This document shows positions 1 through 7,488 of a stretch of DNA of 64,000 nucleotides, piece after piece. The notes beneath the pieces were generated by a model. It saw nothing but the letters and a program-made list of their open reading frames with translations. It ran no database searches and had not been told where the DNA came from. Origin of the DNA: Sanguibacter inulinus (GTDB taxonomy: Bacteria; Actinomycetota; Actinomycetes; Actinomycetales; Cellulomonadaceae); NCBI RefSeq assembly GCF_013415325.1, contig NZ_JACBYE010000001.1, positions 62,001 through 126,000 of the forward strand, given 5' to 3'. How positions within the stretch are numbered: position 1 is the stretch's first letter; each line of letters begins with the position of its first letter. Made by a program: the position numbers and the translations under genes.

Positions 1-1
1 C

Positions 2-508
2 TGGCGGGCGCTGCTCGCCGCGGGGGAGCCGCTCGGGCTCGTCCCGGCGGGTCTCTCCGCTCGGGACAGCCTGCGTCTCGAGGCGGGCATGCCGCTCTAC
101 GGCCACGAGCTCGACCTCACGACGACCCCCTTCGAGGCTGGTCTGGGGCGGGTCGTCCGCCTCGACAAGACTGACGCCGACGGCGCGCCCGTCGACTTCG
201 TCGGGCGTGCGGCGCTCGAGTCCCGCAAGGGCTCGCAGCCCGCACGCGTGCTCGTCGGTCTCAAGGTGCTCGGCCGCAGGCCGGCCCGTGCCGGGTACCC
301 GGTCGTGGTCGACGCCTCGAAGCTCGACGTCGTCGTCGGTACCGTGACCTCGGGTGCGCCGTCGCCCACCCTCGGGTACCCCGTGGCCCTCGCCTACGTC
401 ACGCCGGAGTTCTCGGCCGTCGGCACCGTCCTGGCTGTCGACGTCCGTGGCCGGGGCGAGGCCGTCGAGGTCGTCGAGACCCCGTTCTACAGGCGCCCGC
501 GCGCCTGA
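2..508 (+). CDS. gcvT: Glycine cleavage system T protein (aminomethyltransferase), C-terminal part
   Basis: Aminomethyltransferase of the cytoplasmic glycine cleavage system: it transfers the methylene group from the aminomethyl-lipoyl arm of H protein to tetrahydrofolate and releases ammonia. Only the last 168 residues are here; the frame is open from base 2 and the start lies outside the window. The family signature [17 protein letters not shown] is present at the beginning, followed by the C-terminal barrel with FVGRAAL and [18 protein letters not shown]. The gene ends 62 bp before gcvH, the usual T-H order, so the two are probably one operon. A glycine riboswitch, common for this operon, would lie outside the window. 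Identification is secure. Confidence 0.93.
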   Translation, partial: WRALLAAGEPLGLVPAGLSARDSLRLEAGMPLYGHELDLTTTPFEAGLGRVVRLDKTDADGAPVDFVGRAALESRKGSQPARVLVGLKVLGRRPARAGYPVVVDASKLDVVVGTVTSGAPSPTLGYPVALAYVTPEFSAVGTVLAVDVRGRGEAVEVVETPFYRRPRA

Positions 509-570
509 CCCTCAGTCCTGACCTGCTCGTCCCCAGCCTTCTCGCGCCAGACCACCCCCAGGAGAACCCC

Positions 571-942
571 GTGTCGAACATCCCCGCAGACCTCACCTAC
601 ACCGCCGAGCACGAGTGGCTCACGGCCGACAGCCCGGCGACCGTCGGTATCACGTGGAACGCCCAGGACGCCCTCGGCGACATCGTCTACCTCGAGCTCC
701 CGGCCGTCGGCACGCAGATCGAGGCCGGGTCTGTGATCGGCGAGGTCGAGTCGACCAAGTCGGTCTCCGAGCTGTTCTCCCCCGTGAGCGGGACCGTCGT
801 CGAGGTCAACGACGAGGCTGTCGCGAACCCGGAGATCGTGAACTCTGACCCGTATGGGGCAGGATGGCTCGTGAAGGTCGACATCACAGCAACCGGGCCG
901 GTCCTCACCGCTGAGGAGTACACTGCGCAGGTCGCTTCGTAG
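571..942 (+). CDS. gcvH: Glycine cleavage system H protein
   Basis: Lipoyl carrier of the glycine cleavage system, shuttling the aminomethyl group between P, T and L proteins. It has 123 residues, the normal length. The lipoylation site is in [18 protein letters not shown], with the acceptor lysine at position 63, flanked by the typical DIVYLELP strand and the C-terminal [13 protein letters not shown]. The start is GTG at 571 with an AGGAG ribosome binding site at 560-564; no better in-frame start lies nearby. It follows gcvT directly. gcvP is not downstream and must lie elsewhere. Confidence 0.96.
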   Translation: MSNIPADLTYTAEHEWLTADSPATVGITWNAQDALGDIVYLELPAVGTQIEAGSVIGEVESTKSVSELFSPVSGTVVEVNDEAVANPEIVNSDPYGAGWLVKVDITATGPVLTAEEYTAQVAS

Positions 943-1297
943 GCTTTGGCAGCAACTTGCCACATGTCACCCCTTGTCGGTTCGGTGGATGATGTGTTGG
1001 ATGACCTCAGGAGCGGATGAAAACACGCTCCCGAGGTGACATAGTGATCTTCGTCACAGCAGCGGTTCCATGGTATGGGTACTGAATGGCGATCTCCGTT
1101 CGATGTAGTTGATCACTGCACCGAACAGCCCGTCGGTCAGGACCATGCCGTGTCGGTGTCGACTCGGCTCGTCCGAGCCGGCGAGTGGTAGGGGGCGACC
1201 ACGTGGCACCAGCTGTTCTTCACGCCTCGACCAGAAGTCGAAGTACCCGGGCACATGATCCAGAGTCGCTGGACCGCCGGGAAATGTTGGAGGAAGA
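943..1297. other. Intergenic region between gcvH and a small LuxR-type gene
   Basis: These 355 bp hold no convincing gene in any frame. The only clear structure is a hairpin at 1004-1037 (listed separately). The remainder presumably carries the promoter of the 1298 gene. I could not place a -35/-10 pair with confidence. Confidence 0.5.
1004..1037 (+). terminator. Hairpin downstream of gcvH, possible terminator
   Basis: The arms ACCTCAGGAGCG (1004-1015) and CGCTCCCGAGGT (1026-1037) pair over 12 bp with one mismatch around a 10-nt A-rich loop. It lies 62 bp after the gcvH stop. No T-run follows, so it could equally be an operator for the next gene. Confidence 0.4.
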
Positions 1298-1543
1298 ATG
1301 ACGACGACGGAGATCTCGGGATCCGCCAAGGTAGCGACCGGCTCGCTCACGCGACGTGAGCGTGTGGTGCTCTCCAACCTCACCGAAGAAGTGACCCTCG
1401 AGCAGATCGCCTCGAAGCTGTACGTCACGCGCAACACCGTGAAGTCGCAGGTCCGCAGCGTCTACCGCAAGCTCGGAGTCTCGACGCGCGCCGAAGCCGT
1501 CGAGTGGGCTCGCGCCGCAGGTCTGTACTCGACCGAAGACTGA
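1298..1543 (+). CDS. Stand-alone LuxR-type helix-turn-helix protein
   Basis: An 81-residue protein that is little more than a LuxR/GerE DNA-binding domain. Residues about 15-75 run LTRRERVVLSNL ... EQIASKLYVTRNTVKSQVRSVYRKLGVSTRAEAVEWA, including the recognition helix NTVKSQVRSVYRKLGV. There is no receiver, PAS or ATPase domain in front. The start ATG at 1298 has a strong GGAGGAAG site 3-10 bases upstream. The domain closely resembles the C-terminus of the large LAL regulator at 46823-49417 (NHTVKSQLRTLYRKLGV). It probably binds DNA as a dimer; targets and signal are unknown. Confidence 0.8.
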   Translation: MTTTEISGSAKVATGSLTRRERVVLSNLTEEVTLEQIASKLYVTRNTVKSQVRSVYRKLGVSTRAEAVEWARAAGLYSTED

Positions 1544-1641
1544 CCGGCCGCGCCTCGGGGCACCGGGCGTCCGCGCGGTGGCTGTTCGCCCGGCGCGGAC
1601 GCGTCATCTGTCGGACACACAGACCTGAGAAACTTGTCTGC

Positions 1642-2085
1642 ATGCACAGACCTGTCCTCGTCGTCGCCGCAGTGATCGTCGACGACCTCGCACGCCCGAC
1701 GGCTTTCCTCGGCGCGCGACGGTCCCGACCCGCCCACCTCGTGGGCCGCTGGGAGTTTCCCGGCGGCAAGGTCGACCCCGGCGAGACCCCCGAGCAAGGG
1801 CTGCACCGCGAGATCTGCGAAGAGCTGGGAGTGACCGTCGAGCTGGGCGACGAGGTTGTCGGACCCGACTCCGGCGGCTGGGTCATCACCGACAGGCACG
1901 TCATGCGGCTGTGGTTCGCACGGGTCGTCGACGGTGACCCCGCACCCCTGGTCGAGCACGACGAGCTCCGGTGGTTGAGTCCCGACGAGTTCTTCGACGT
2001 CCCCTGGCTCGACGGCGACGTGCGCATCGTCGAGCACATCGCCGGGTCCTTCGAGCGGGGTGCCGCCCAGCAGGAGACCGCCTAG
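1642..2085 (+). CDS. Nudix hydrolase, MutT-like
   Basis: A 147-residue Nudix hydrolase with a complete Nudix box: GGKVDPGETPEQ followed by REICEELGV, that is Gx5Ex7REUxEExGU. WEFPGGK before it and the overall length fit MutT-type (8-oxo)-dGTP or related NTP pyrophosphohydrolases that clean the nucleotide pool. The frame is open from 1504, but homology starts at the ATG at 1642 (MHRPVLVVAAVIVDD), so I chose that start. It stands alone between the HTH gene and the convergent SDR gene. The exact substrate cannot be read from sequence. Confidence 0.85.
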   Translation: MHRPVLVVAAVIVDDLARPTAFLGARRSRPAHLVGRWEFPGGKVDPGETPEQGLHREICEELGVTVELGDEVVGPDSGGWVITDRHVMRLWFARVVDGDPAPLVEHDELRWLSPDEFFDVPWLDGDVRIVEHIAGSFERGAAQQETA

Positions 2086-2155
2086 CCGGAGCGCGGCTGT
2101 CCACCATCATGGACGGGCGGGGTTCCGCGGGCCGTCGCCCCCCCGTGCGTGAGGG

Positions 2156-3604
2156 CTACCAGGCGGAGGGCTTGTAGTCCTTGAGGAAGCAGCCGAAGAC
2201 GTCTTCACCGAGCTCGCCGCGCACGATCGGGTCGTAGACCCGCGCCGCACCATCGACGAGGTCGAGGGGGGCGTGGAACCCCTCCTCAGCCAGGCGCACC
2301 TTCGTGGTGTGCGGACGCTCGTCGGTGATCCAGCCCGTGTCGACGCTCGTCATGAGGATCTGGTCGGTCTCGAACATCTCGCGCGCGCTGGTGCGGGTGA
2401 GCATGTTGACGGCGGCTTTCGCCATGTTCGTGTGCGGGTGGCCCGGACCCTTGTAGCCGCGGGAGAACTGCCCCTCCATCGCCGACACGTTGACGATGTA
2501 GGTGCGGTCAGCCTCGGCCTGGCGCATCGACTCGCGCAGCCGGCTGATGAGGATGAACGGGGCCGTGCTGTTGCACAGCTGGACCTCGAGCAGCTCGAGG
2601 GCGTCGACGTCCTCGACGTTCTGCACCCACGAGTTCGTCGAGACGAGGTCGGGGACCAGGCCGCCGGCGTCGATCGCCGTGGCGTTGGCGACGCGCTCCA
2701 TCGAGGCTGAGCCTGCCGTGAGCGCCAGCTTGGTCAGCAGGTCGGCCGAGGTGACCGACGAGTGAGCGACGGCTGTGGACGCGGCCGGGACGCTGCCCTC
2801 GAGGGACGCAGGGTGCGTGTCGTGGCTGCGACCGAAGGAGATGGTCTCGGGGAGGTAGCCCGAGGGGAGCTCGGAGTCCTCGGCTGCGGCGAGCGGCGCG
2901 TAGGCGCCGGGGGAGCGGCGCACGGTCTGCGCGGCGTTGTTGATGAGGATGTCGAGAGGTCCCTGCGACGCGACGTCGTCGGCCAGCGCGACAACCTGTG
3001 CGGGGTCGCGCAGGTCGATCCCGATGATGCGCAGGCGGTGGATCCAGTCGGCGGAGTCCTCCATGGCCTTGAACCTGCGGATCGCGTCGTTGGGGAACCG
3101 TGTGGTGATGGTCGTGTGGGCGCCGTCGCGGAGCAGCCGCAGCGCGATGTACATGCCGATCTTGGCTCGACCGCCGGTGAGCAGCGCGCGCTTGCCGGTG
3201 AGGTCCGTGCGCGCGTCGCGGCGCGACCTGTTGAGGGCTGCGCACTCGGGGCAGAGCTGGTGGTAGAACACGTCGACGTCGTGGTACTGCTGCTTGCAGA
3301 CGTAGCAGGCCTGCGACTTGATGAGGCGTCCCGCGGAGTGACCTGTCGCGACGGGCAGCAGCTCGAGGCCCTGGGTCTCGTCGTCGATGCGGGTGGGGGC
3401 GCCTGTCGCGGTCGCAGAGATGACGGCGTTGTCCGCCGAGCGGATCGCGTTCTTCGCGGTGTCGCGGCGCTGCTTCTTGACGGTCTTGTACAGACGGGCT
3501 GTCGCGCGCTGGAGCGCGATCTTGTCGGGGTGCTCCGGCTCGAGCTCGTCGGCGGCCTCGAGCACCCGGATGGCAGCAGCGAGCTCGGCAGGATCGATAG
3601 GCAT
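2156..3604 (-). CDS. Two-domain SDR-family protein with zinc-ribbon-like insertion
   Basis: A 482-residue protein. Residues 1-95 are helical. A CxxC-x14-CxxC cluster (CYVCKQQ ... CPEC, about 100-121) looks like a small zinc-binding module. A Rossmann short-chain dehydrogenase domain follows, with TGGRAKIG (about 143-150) for NAD(P) and NNAAQT in the NNAG position. The catalytic segment reads NVSAMEGQFSRGY then HPHTNMAKAAVNM, so Thr stands where the SDR catalytic Tyr of YxxxK is expected, although a Tyr lies eight residues earlier. This long SDR type is known as an uncharacterised family; whether it is an active oxidoreductase is open. It is alone on its strand, convergent with the Nudix gene. 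Confidence 0.75.
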   Translation of the reverse strand: MPIDPAELAAAIRVLEAADELEPEHPDKIALQRATARLYKTVKKQRRDTAKNAIRSADNAVISATATGAPTRIDDETQGLELLPVATGHSAGRLIKSQACYVCKQQYHDVDVFYHQLCPECAALNRSRRDARTDLTGKRALLTGGRAKIGMYIALRLLRDGAHTTITTRFPNDAIRRFKAMEDSADWIHRLRIIGIDLRDPAQVVALADDVASQGPLDILINNAAQTVRRSPGAYAPLAAAEDSELPSGYLPETISFGRSHDTHPASLEGSVPAASTAVAHSSVTSADLLTKLALTAGSASMERVANATAIDAGGLVPDLVSTNSWVQNVEDVDALELLEVQLCNSTAPFILISRLRESMRQAEADRTYIVNVSAMEGQFSRGYKGPGHPHTNMAKAAVNMLTRTSAREMFETDQILMTSVDTGWITDERPHTTKVRLAEEGFHAPLDLVDGAARVYDPIVRGELGEDVFGCFLKDYKPSAW

Positions 3605-3759
3605 GTGGACGATTATCTCCCGTCAGGCGGGGATCGGCGGCATCGCGCTGGTCACAGCGGTCCAGGGCCCGCGCCGTGGATGTGTCTCCAGGGTGCGCCG
3701 GCCATCGACGGCACGGCTGAGTGTGGTCGGGTGGTCCGCACGGTCCTGCGACGGCGTCG

Positions 3760-4833
3760 TCAGCGGTCCTTGAAGTAGCGGAAGAGGTGCCGCTCTCTCG
3801 TCAGGACGAAGCCGAGGACCGATCCGAGGAGAGGCCCGGCCATCCCGGCGACCGCGGTGCGCGAACCGAGGACCACGGTGTGCCTCGCGTCGAGGTCTCC
3901 GCCGAGCGTGGTCGCCACCACGATCGCCACAGCAGCGAGCAGGGTCGCTGGCAGCGCCCACGAGAGCGTCTCGAGCATGACGACCGCCCCGAGGTCTTGC
4001 CGCGTCGTGCCGGCATGCAGTGCCGACGCCAGAGGAACGCGACGCAGCCGGACCGAGAGGTGCCCGAGCCCCACCCCGATCCCGAGCACGCCCCAGGGCG
4101 CGAGCCGCGTGACCCGGGCGTCGAAGCGTGACCTGCCGTCGAATGCCGTGCCGAGCGTGCTGTTGAGCTGAGTCAGCGTCGGGCTCTGACCAGCGCCGGT
4201 CTCGTCGTCCGGCAGCAGCGTGGTCTGGAGCAGGGCAGGGGTCTGTGGAGACGTCGGCCAGATGTCGACCCAGCACTCGTCGAAGGCTTCACCGTCGGTG
4301 GTCGGGACGAGAGCGGCGAAGCCGAGGCCCGGACGGCGTCCGTCCTCGGGGTAGCCGTAGACCCCCGCCACCGTCGCGGTCGTCTCGGAGGTCTGGAGCT
4401 CGCTCCCGGGGCGCACCGTCAAGGTCTGTGCTGCTTGCTCCGAGAGGATCACGCCAGCGCTGCCGATCTGCGTCCTCAGCACCTCGGGCAGACTGGGCGT
4501 GACCTCGATGACCGGGATCGTGGATGACGGGAGTGCCAGCGGGGTGAGCGACTCGGCCCCGGCACGGATGGCCCCTGCGGCTCGGACCCCGGAGACCGAG
4601 GCGAGGGCGGAGCACGCCGCGGGATCGATCCGGCCAGGTGCGTCGAGCGTGATGATCGAGGCTCCCGCGGCCTGGAACCTCTCGGCGGCAGCGGTGAGTG
4701 CCCGCACCGTCACGATGTCCGTCGCGCCGAGCCCGAGCACCACGGCTGCGAGGATCAGCGCGAACGTGAGGGTCCGGCTCGTCCCGCTGACGACGTCGCG
4801 CCACACCTCCCGCCAGATCGCCGCCAGGGTCAT
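3760..4833 (-). CDS. ABC transporter permease, FtsX/MacB-like
   Basis: A 357-residue membrane protein with one N-terminal transmembrane segment (residues about 20-42), an extracytoplasmic domain of about 200 residues, and three C-terminal segments ending in a basic tail (FVLTRERHLFRYFKDR). This half-MacB layout is typical of permeases that act on extracytoplasmic peptides rather than importers. The ATG at 4833 (MTLAAIWREVWRD) overlaps the stop of the ATPase gene by 4 bases, giving translational coupling. Last gene of the peptide/lipoprotein/fusion protein/ATPase operon. Role inferred from context: export of, or immunity to, the small peptide encoded first. Confidence 0.7.
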   Translation of the reverse strand: MTLAAIWREVWRDVVSGTSRTLTFALILAAVVLGLGATDIVTVRALTAAAERFQAAGASIITLDAPGRIDPAACSALASVSGVRAAGAIRAGAESLTPLALPSSTIPVIEVTPSLPEVLRTQIGSAGVILSEQAAQTLTVRPGSELQTSETTATVAGVYGYPEDGRRPGLGFAALVPTTDGEAFDECWVDIWPTSPQTPALLQTTLLPDDETGAGQSPTLTQLNSTLGTAFDGRSRFDARVTRLAPWGVLGIGVGLGHLSVRLRRVPLASALHAGTTRQDLGAVVMLETLSWALPATLLAAVAIVVATTLGGDLDARHTVVLGSRTAVAGMAGPLLGSVLGFVLTRERHLFRYFKDR

Positions 4834-5444
4834 GGGCGACCGTCCTGGTAGTCGTGCAGGTCGATGTGGTCGGTGCACGCGTCCCGGGTCCGCGAGTCGT
4901 GCGTGGCGACGACCACGATCGTCCCCTCGGTGGCGATCTGCCCCAGCGCCACGTTCACCTCCTTGCCTGTCGCCAGGTCGAGCTGGGCTGTCGGCTCGTC
5001 CACCAGGAACAGGCTGGGACCTGCAGCGACGCCCCGCGCGAGCATGAGGCGTTGCGCCTCACCCCCGGACAACGACCGGAACGGCTGGTCGGCCACGCCT
5101 CCCAGCCCGAAGCGGTCGAGCAGGCTTGCCGCGTCGAGGTCGGCCGAGGCTGGCGCAGACCCTCGTGCCAGCAGCGGCAGTGCGACGTGGTCACGAGCCG
5201 TGCGTCCTGGGACGCCATGAGGGTTCTGGAAGACCCAGCCCACGCGATCGACACCGTCGTGGCGGATGCGTCCCTGGGTCGGCTGGGCCCAGCCGGCGAG
5301 CAGGCTGAGCAGCGTGCTCTTGCCGGAACCGGACGGTCCGGTCAACGCGTACACGCGTGCCGGGAGCAGGGTCTGACTCAGGCCACGGAACAGCCACGGA
5401 CCCTCGGCGAAGCGGTGACCGACAGCGTCGAGGGTCACCTGCAT
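4830..5444 (-). CDS. ABC transporter ATP-binding protein
   Basis: A 204-residue nucleotide-binding subunit with Walker A GPSGSGKST, signature LSGGEAQR, Walker B SLFLVDEPTAQLD and switch His in VVVATHDSRT. Its short length and LolD/MacB-like sequence suit an FtsX-type permease partner, encoded immediately downstream with a 4-base overlap. The start is ATG at 5444 (MQVTLDAVGHRF), 10 bases inside the end of the fusion-protein gene. The frame is open much further upstream, but homology begins here. It powers the complex on the cytoplasmic face. Confidence 0.88.
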   Translation of the reverse strand: MQVTLDAVGHRFAEGPWLFRGLSQTLLPARVYALTGPSGSGKSTLLSLLAGWAQPTQGRIRHDGVDRVGWVFQNPHGVPGRTARDHVALPLLARGSAPASADLDAASLLDRFGLGGVADQPFRSLSGGEAQRLMLARGVAAGPSLFLVDEPTAQLDLATGKEVNVALGQIATEGTIVVVATHDSRTRDACTDHIDLHDYQDGRP

Positions 5445-6472
5445 GCTGGGCCGGTCTCCGGGCTGAGCGCGACCAGGCTCGGCGACGTGGGGGTCTCGAA
5501 GGTCACGAAGGTCTGCCCGAGCTCGGATCCGACCACCTGGACGGCTGTAGGGATCCCGTCCCCGAGGACACACGCGGCCTGGCCGTCGAGGTCGTAGAGG
5601 GAGCCCGGTGGGACTGACGAGACGGTAACCGGCTCGGCGAGGGCCAGTCGACCCTGGATGGAGCTCTCTGCCCCACGCACGGCCTGCAAGAACGAGTCCG
5701 ACCCAGAGATGGTGGCTAGCGCCTCGGGCGAGGTCACCCGGCCCTCGTCTCCGACCGGCACTGTCAGGTCGTCGATCTCCAGGTTCCGTGCACCGGGGAC
5801 GGCTCCGACGGGGAGCCGAGCCACGACGGCCCCTGTGAGCCCGCCGGTCAGTGTGGCCACAGGGTCGCCAGCCGAGACGACGCCGCCTGTGCTGCTGTCG
5901 CACGTGGACACGGTGACGGTCTCTCCGGGCAACCACAGCACTCGGGCCGCGCGGATCACGTCGCGGTCCGGGGCGGGGTCACCGGCGATCGCGAAGAGGT
6001 CGACGGTGGCGTCGAGGGTCGCGCTCCCGACGGTCCCGTCGACAGGCACTGACTGACCGAGCCGGGCCAGCTCCGTCTGGAGAGCGGTGACGTCTGGGCC
6101 TGTGGTGCCCAGCTCGAGGTCGCGCCACAGCGGGACGGTGGTCGCCAGGTTCAGCGTCTGCACCCCGTCGACGGAGAGAGAGCCCTGACCGGACACCAGC
6201 TCCGAGCCTGCGGCGCAGGACCAGGTGGTGACTAGTCCGGAGGCCGGAGAAGACACCGACGTGTCGCCGCCGACGGTGAGCGCGATCTCGACTGTCCGGG
6301 GGTCGGTGAGCTGGCGCTCGGTCACCGGCACAGACCCGACAGGTGCGGCGCTCGCCAGCGAGGCAGGCGTAGCGGATGCCGAGAAGGCGACACCCGCGCC
6401 CGCGCCCAGAGCGGCGACCACTATCCCGCCGAGCGCGGCCAGCCCCGTCTTCACTCGTCGGTCACTGGTCAT
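5435..6472 (-). CDS. Membrane-fusion-type protein with peptidoglycan-binding domain
   Basis: A 345-residue envelope protein. An N-terminal transmembrane anchor (residues 8-30, Ala/Gly-rich) is followed by HlyD/MacA-like beta segments (VSSPASGLVTTW). A short peptidoglycan-binding repeat lies at about 118-160 (LGTTGPDVTALQTELARLG ... DGTVGSATLDA), and a further beta-rich region follows. Such proteins link an ABC permease to the cell wall in Gram-positives. The start ATG at 6472 overlaps the lipoprotein stop by 4 bases, and its end overlaps the ATPase start. Two Cys pairs in the exported part may form disulphides. Function as transporter adaptor is inferred from architecture and neighbours. Confidence 0.75.
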   Translation of the reverse strand: MTSDRRVKTGLAALGGIVVAALGAGAGVAFSASATPASLASAAPVGSVPVTERQLTDPRTVEIALTVGGDTSVSSPASGLVTTWSCAAGSELVSGQGSLSVDGVQTLNLATTVPLWRDLELGTTGPDVTALQTELARLGQSVPVDGTVGSATLDATVDLFAIAGDPAPDRDVIRAARVLWLPGETVTVSTCDSSTGGVVSAGDPVATLTGGLTGAVVARLPVGAVPGARNLEIDDLTVPVGDEGRVTSPEALATISGSDSFLQAVRGAESSIQGRLALAEPVTVSSVPPGSLYDLDGQAACVLGDGIPTAVQVVGSELGQTFVTFETPTSPSLVALSPETGPACR

Positions 6473-7116
6473 GCGCCCGGTGTCGAACCAGGTGCGAACA
6501 ACCCGAGAGGGTCGTTGTTGCACAGCATGAATGCCGCCTGCCCGAGGCCGGCTGAGACGCTCTCGAGGAGGGGAAGGTCTCCGTCTGCGTTCGTGTAGTC
6601 CTCGGCCGAGAACGACGGGTCGACCACGCCCTCTCGCACCAGGCACGCAGCCAGGATCGTCGCTTCGTCGAGGTTCTCGGGATTCCTCCGCACCCATGAG
6701 TGCAGAGCACTGACAGTGTTCTCGCCGGACTCTTCGGAGCAGGCGTCGACGCGCTCTGACACAGCGTCGGACGACATGCTGTCAGGGGATCGCATGGAGA
6801 ACCCTCCGTCCGCCTCGAACGAGATGTCGGTGACTCCGAAGCTCGACAAGCACCCAGAGAACCTGTCACGGGTCTCCGACAGCTCCTGATCGGTCACGAC
6901 CTCGTCGGCGAGCACAGAGCGGACGAAGTCGTCGGTCGACCGGGCCAGCGCATCCGTGAACTCGGCGGCCCACGGACCCGTGAAGGACGGTGCCCCTTCG
7001 AAGGATGTGGTGACCGGAGTCTTCTGGGGCGAACAGGCGCACAGAGCCAGCGCCAGCACGCAGGACGACGCGGCCACCAAGAGGCAGTCGCGTCGTGACC
7101 CAGATGGACTGAGCAT
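6469..7116 (-). CDS. Putative lipoprotein of the peptide-export operon
   Basis: A 215-residue protein with a classic lipoprotein signal: basic start, hydrophobic VAASSCVLALAL and lipobox LCAC, with the lipidated Cys at about 28. The mature part is acidic, helical and carries several Cys residues (SGCLSSF, DACSEES, AACLVRE, LCNNDP). I do not recognise a family. The start ATG at 7116 overlaps the peptide-gene stop (TGATG), and its own stop overlaps the fusion-protein start. That coupling implies a role together with the small peptide, perhaps immunity or chaperoning at the membrane; this is inference. Confidence 0.65.
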   Translation of the reverse strand: MLSPSGSRRDCLLVAASSCVLALALCACSPQKTPVTTSFEGAPSFTGPWAAEFTDALARSTDDFVRSVLADEVVTDQELSETRDRFSGCLSSFGVTDISFEADGGFSMRSPDSMSSDAVSERVDACSEESGENTVSALHSWVRRNPENLDEATILAACLVREGVVDPSFSAEDYTNADGDLPLLESVSAGLGQAAFMLCNNDPLGLFAPGSTPGA

Positions 7117-7418
7117 CAGATCTGGAACCCGAATCCGTAGCCGACGGCAGTGGACCAGCATGAGAGCTGAGAAGAGGTCTTGCCCTTTCCGACCCAGCCC
7201 GCGTAGGTGCGCGTCTTGTTCGTCATGTCGTTGAAATGGCGCGCTGAAGAGCAGGTGGAGTTCTTCACCGACCACCAGCCGAGATTAGTGACAGTGCAGG
7301 AAGCTGCTGCTTCTGCCGGAGCGGCGGTGACAACCGAACCCACCCCGGAGAACGCCCCTGTGGTGAGCGCGACCGCGGCGAGAATCCCGCAGGCACGAGT
7401 CTTGAGCGACATCTTCAT
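7116..7418 (-). CDS. Small secreted cysteine-containing peptide, candidate bacteriocin
   Basis: A 100-residue precursor with a Sec signal (basic MKMSLKTR, hydrophobic core, AAPAEAAAS cleavage region near residue 38). The mature peptide is about 62 residues with Cys41, Cys56 and Cys87, rich in Gly, Ser, Thr and aromatics, ending GYGFGFQI. The HFNDMTNKTRTYAGWVGKGK pattern and size recall the lactococcin-972-like bacteriocins, but Cys content differs and I could not align it rigorously. Start ATG at 7418 is preceded by AAGGGGATC. It is the first gene of a coupled five-gene operon with ABC export machinery, the best argument for an exported bioactive peptide. Confidence 0.6.
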   Translation of the reverse strand: MKMSLKTRACGILAAVALTTGAFSGVGSVVTAAPAEAAASCTVTNLGWWSVKNSTCSSARHFNDMTNKTRTYAGWVGKGKTSSQLSCWSTAVGYGFGFQI

Positions 7419-7447
7419 GTTGATCCCCTTATCGTCTGGTTGACACA

Positions 7448-7488
7448 AAGTAACACATCTGTCGCTTTCGGGAACGTGTGTGTTACTT
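7448..7488. promoter_or_regulatory. Inverted repeat upstream of the peptide operon
   Basis: Perfect 10-bp arms AAGTAACACA (7448-7457) and TGTGTTACTT (7479-7488), 21 bp apart, 30 bp upstream of the peptide start codon. The right arm overlaps the last codons of the PadR gene. It could be an operator for the peptide operon or a hairpin ending PadR transcription. The AGTAACAC half-site recurs at the abiE promoter (57189-57211). Confidence 0.5.

Noticed and set aside
1004-1037. Glycine riboswitch after gcvH
   Set aside because: The structure is a simple hairpin without the conserved tandem aptamer core, and such a switch would be upstream of gcvT, outside the window.
7116-7418. Firm assignment of the peptide to lactococcin 972
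   Set aside because: Size, leader and an aromatic/Gly-rich C-terminus fit, but the mature peptide has three Cys and I could not align it convincingly without a profile search.
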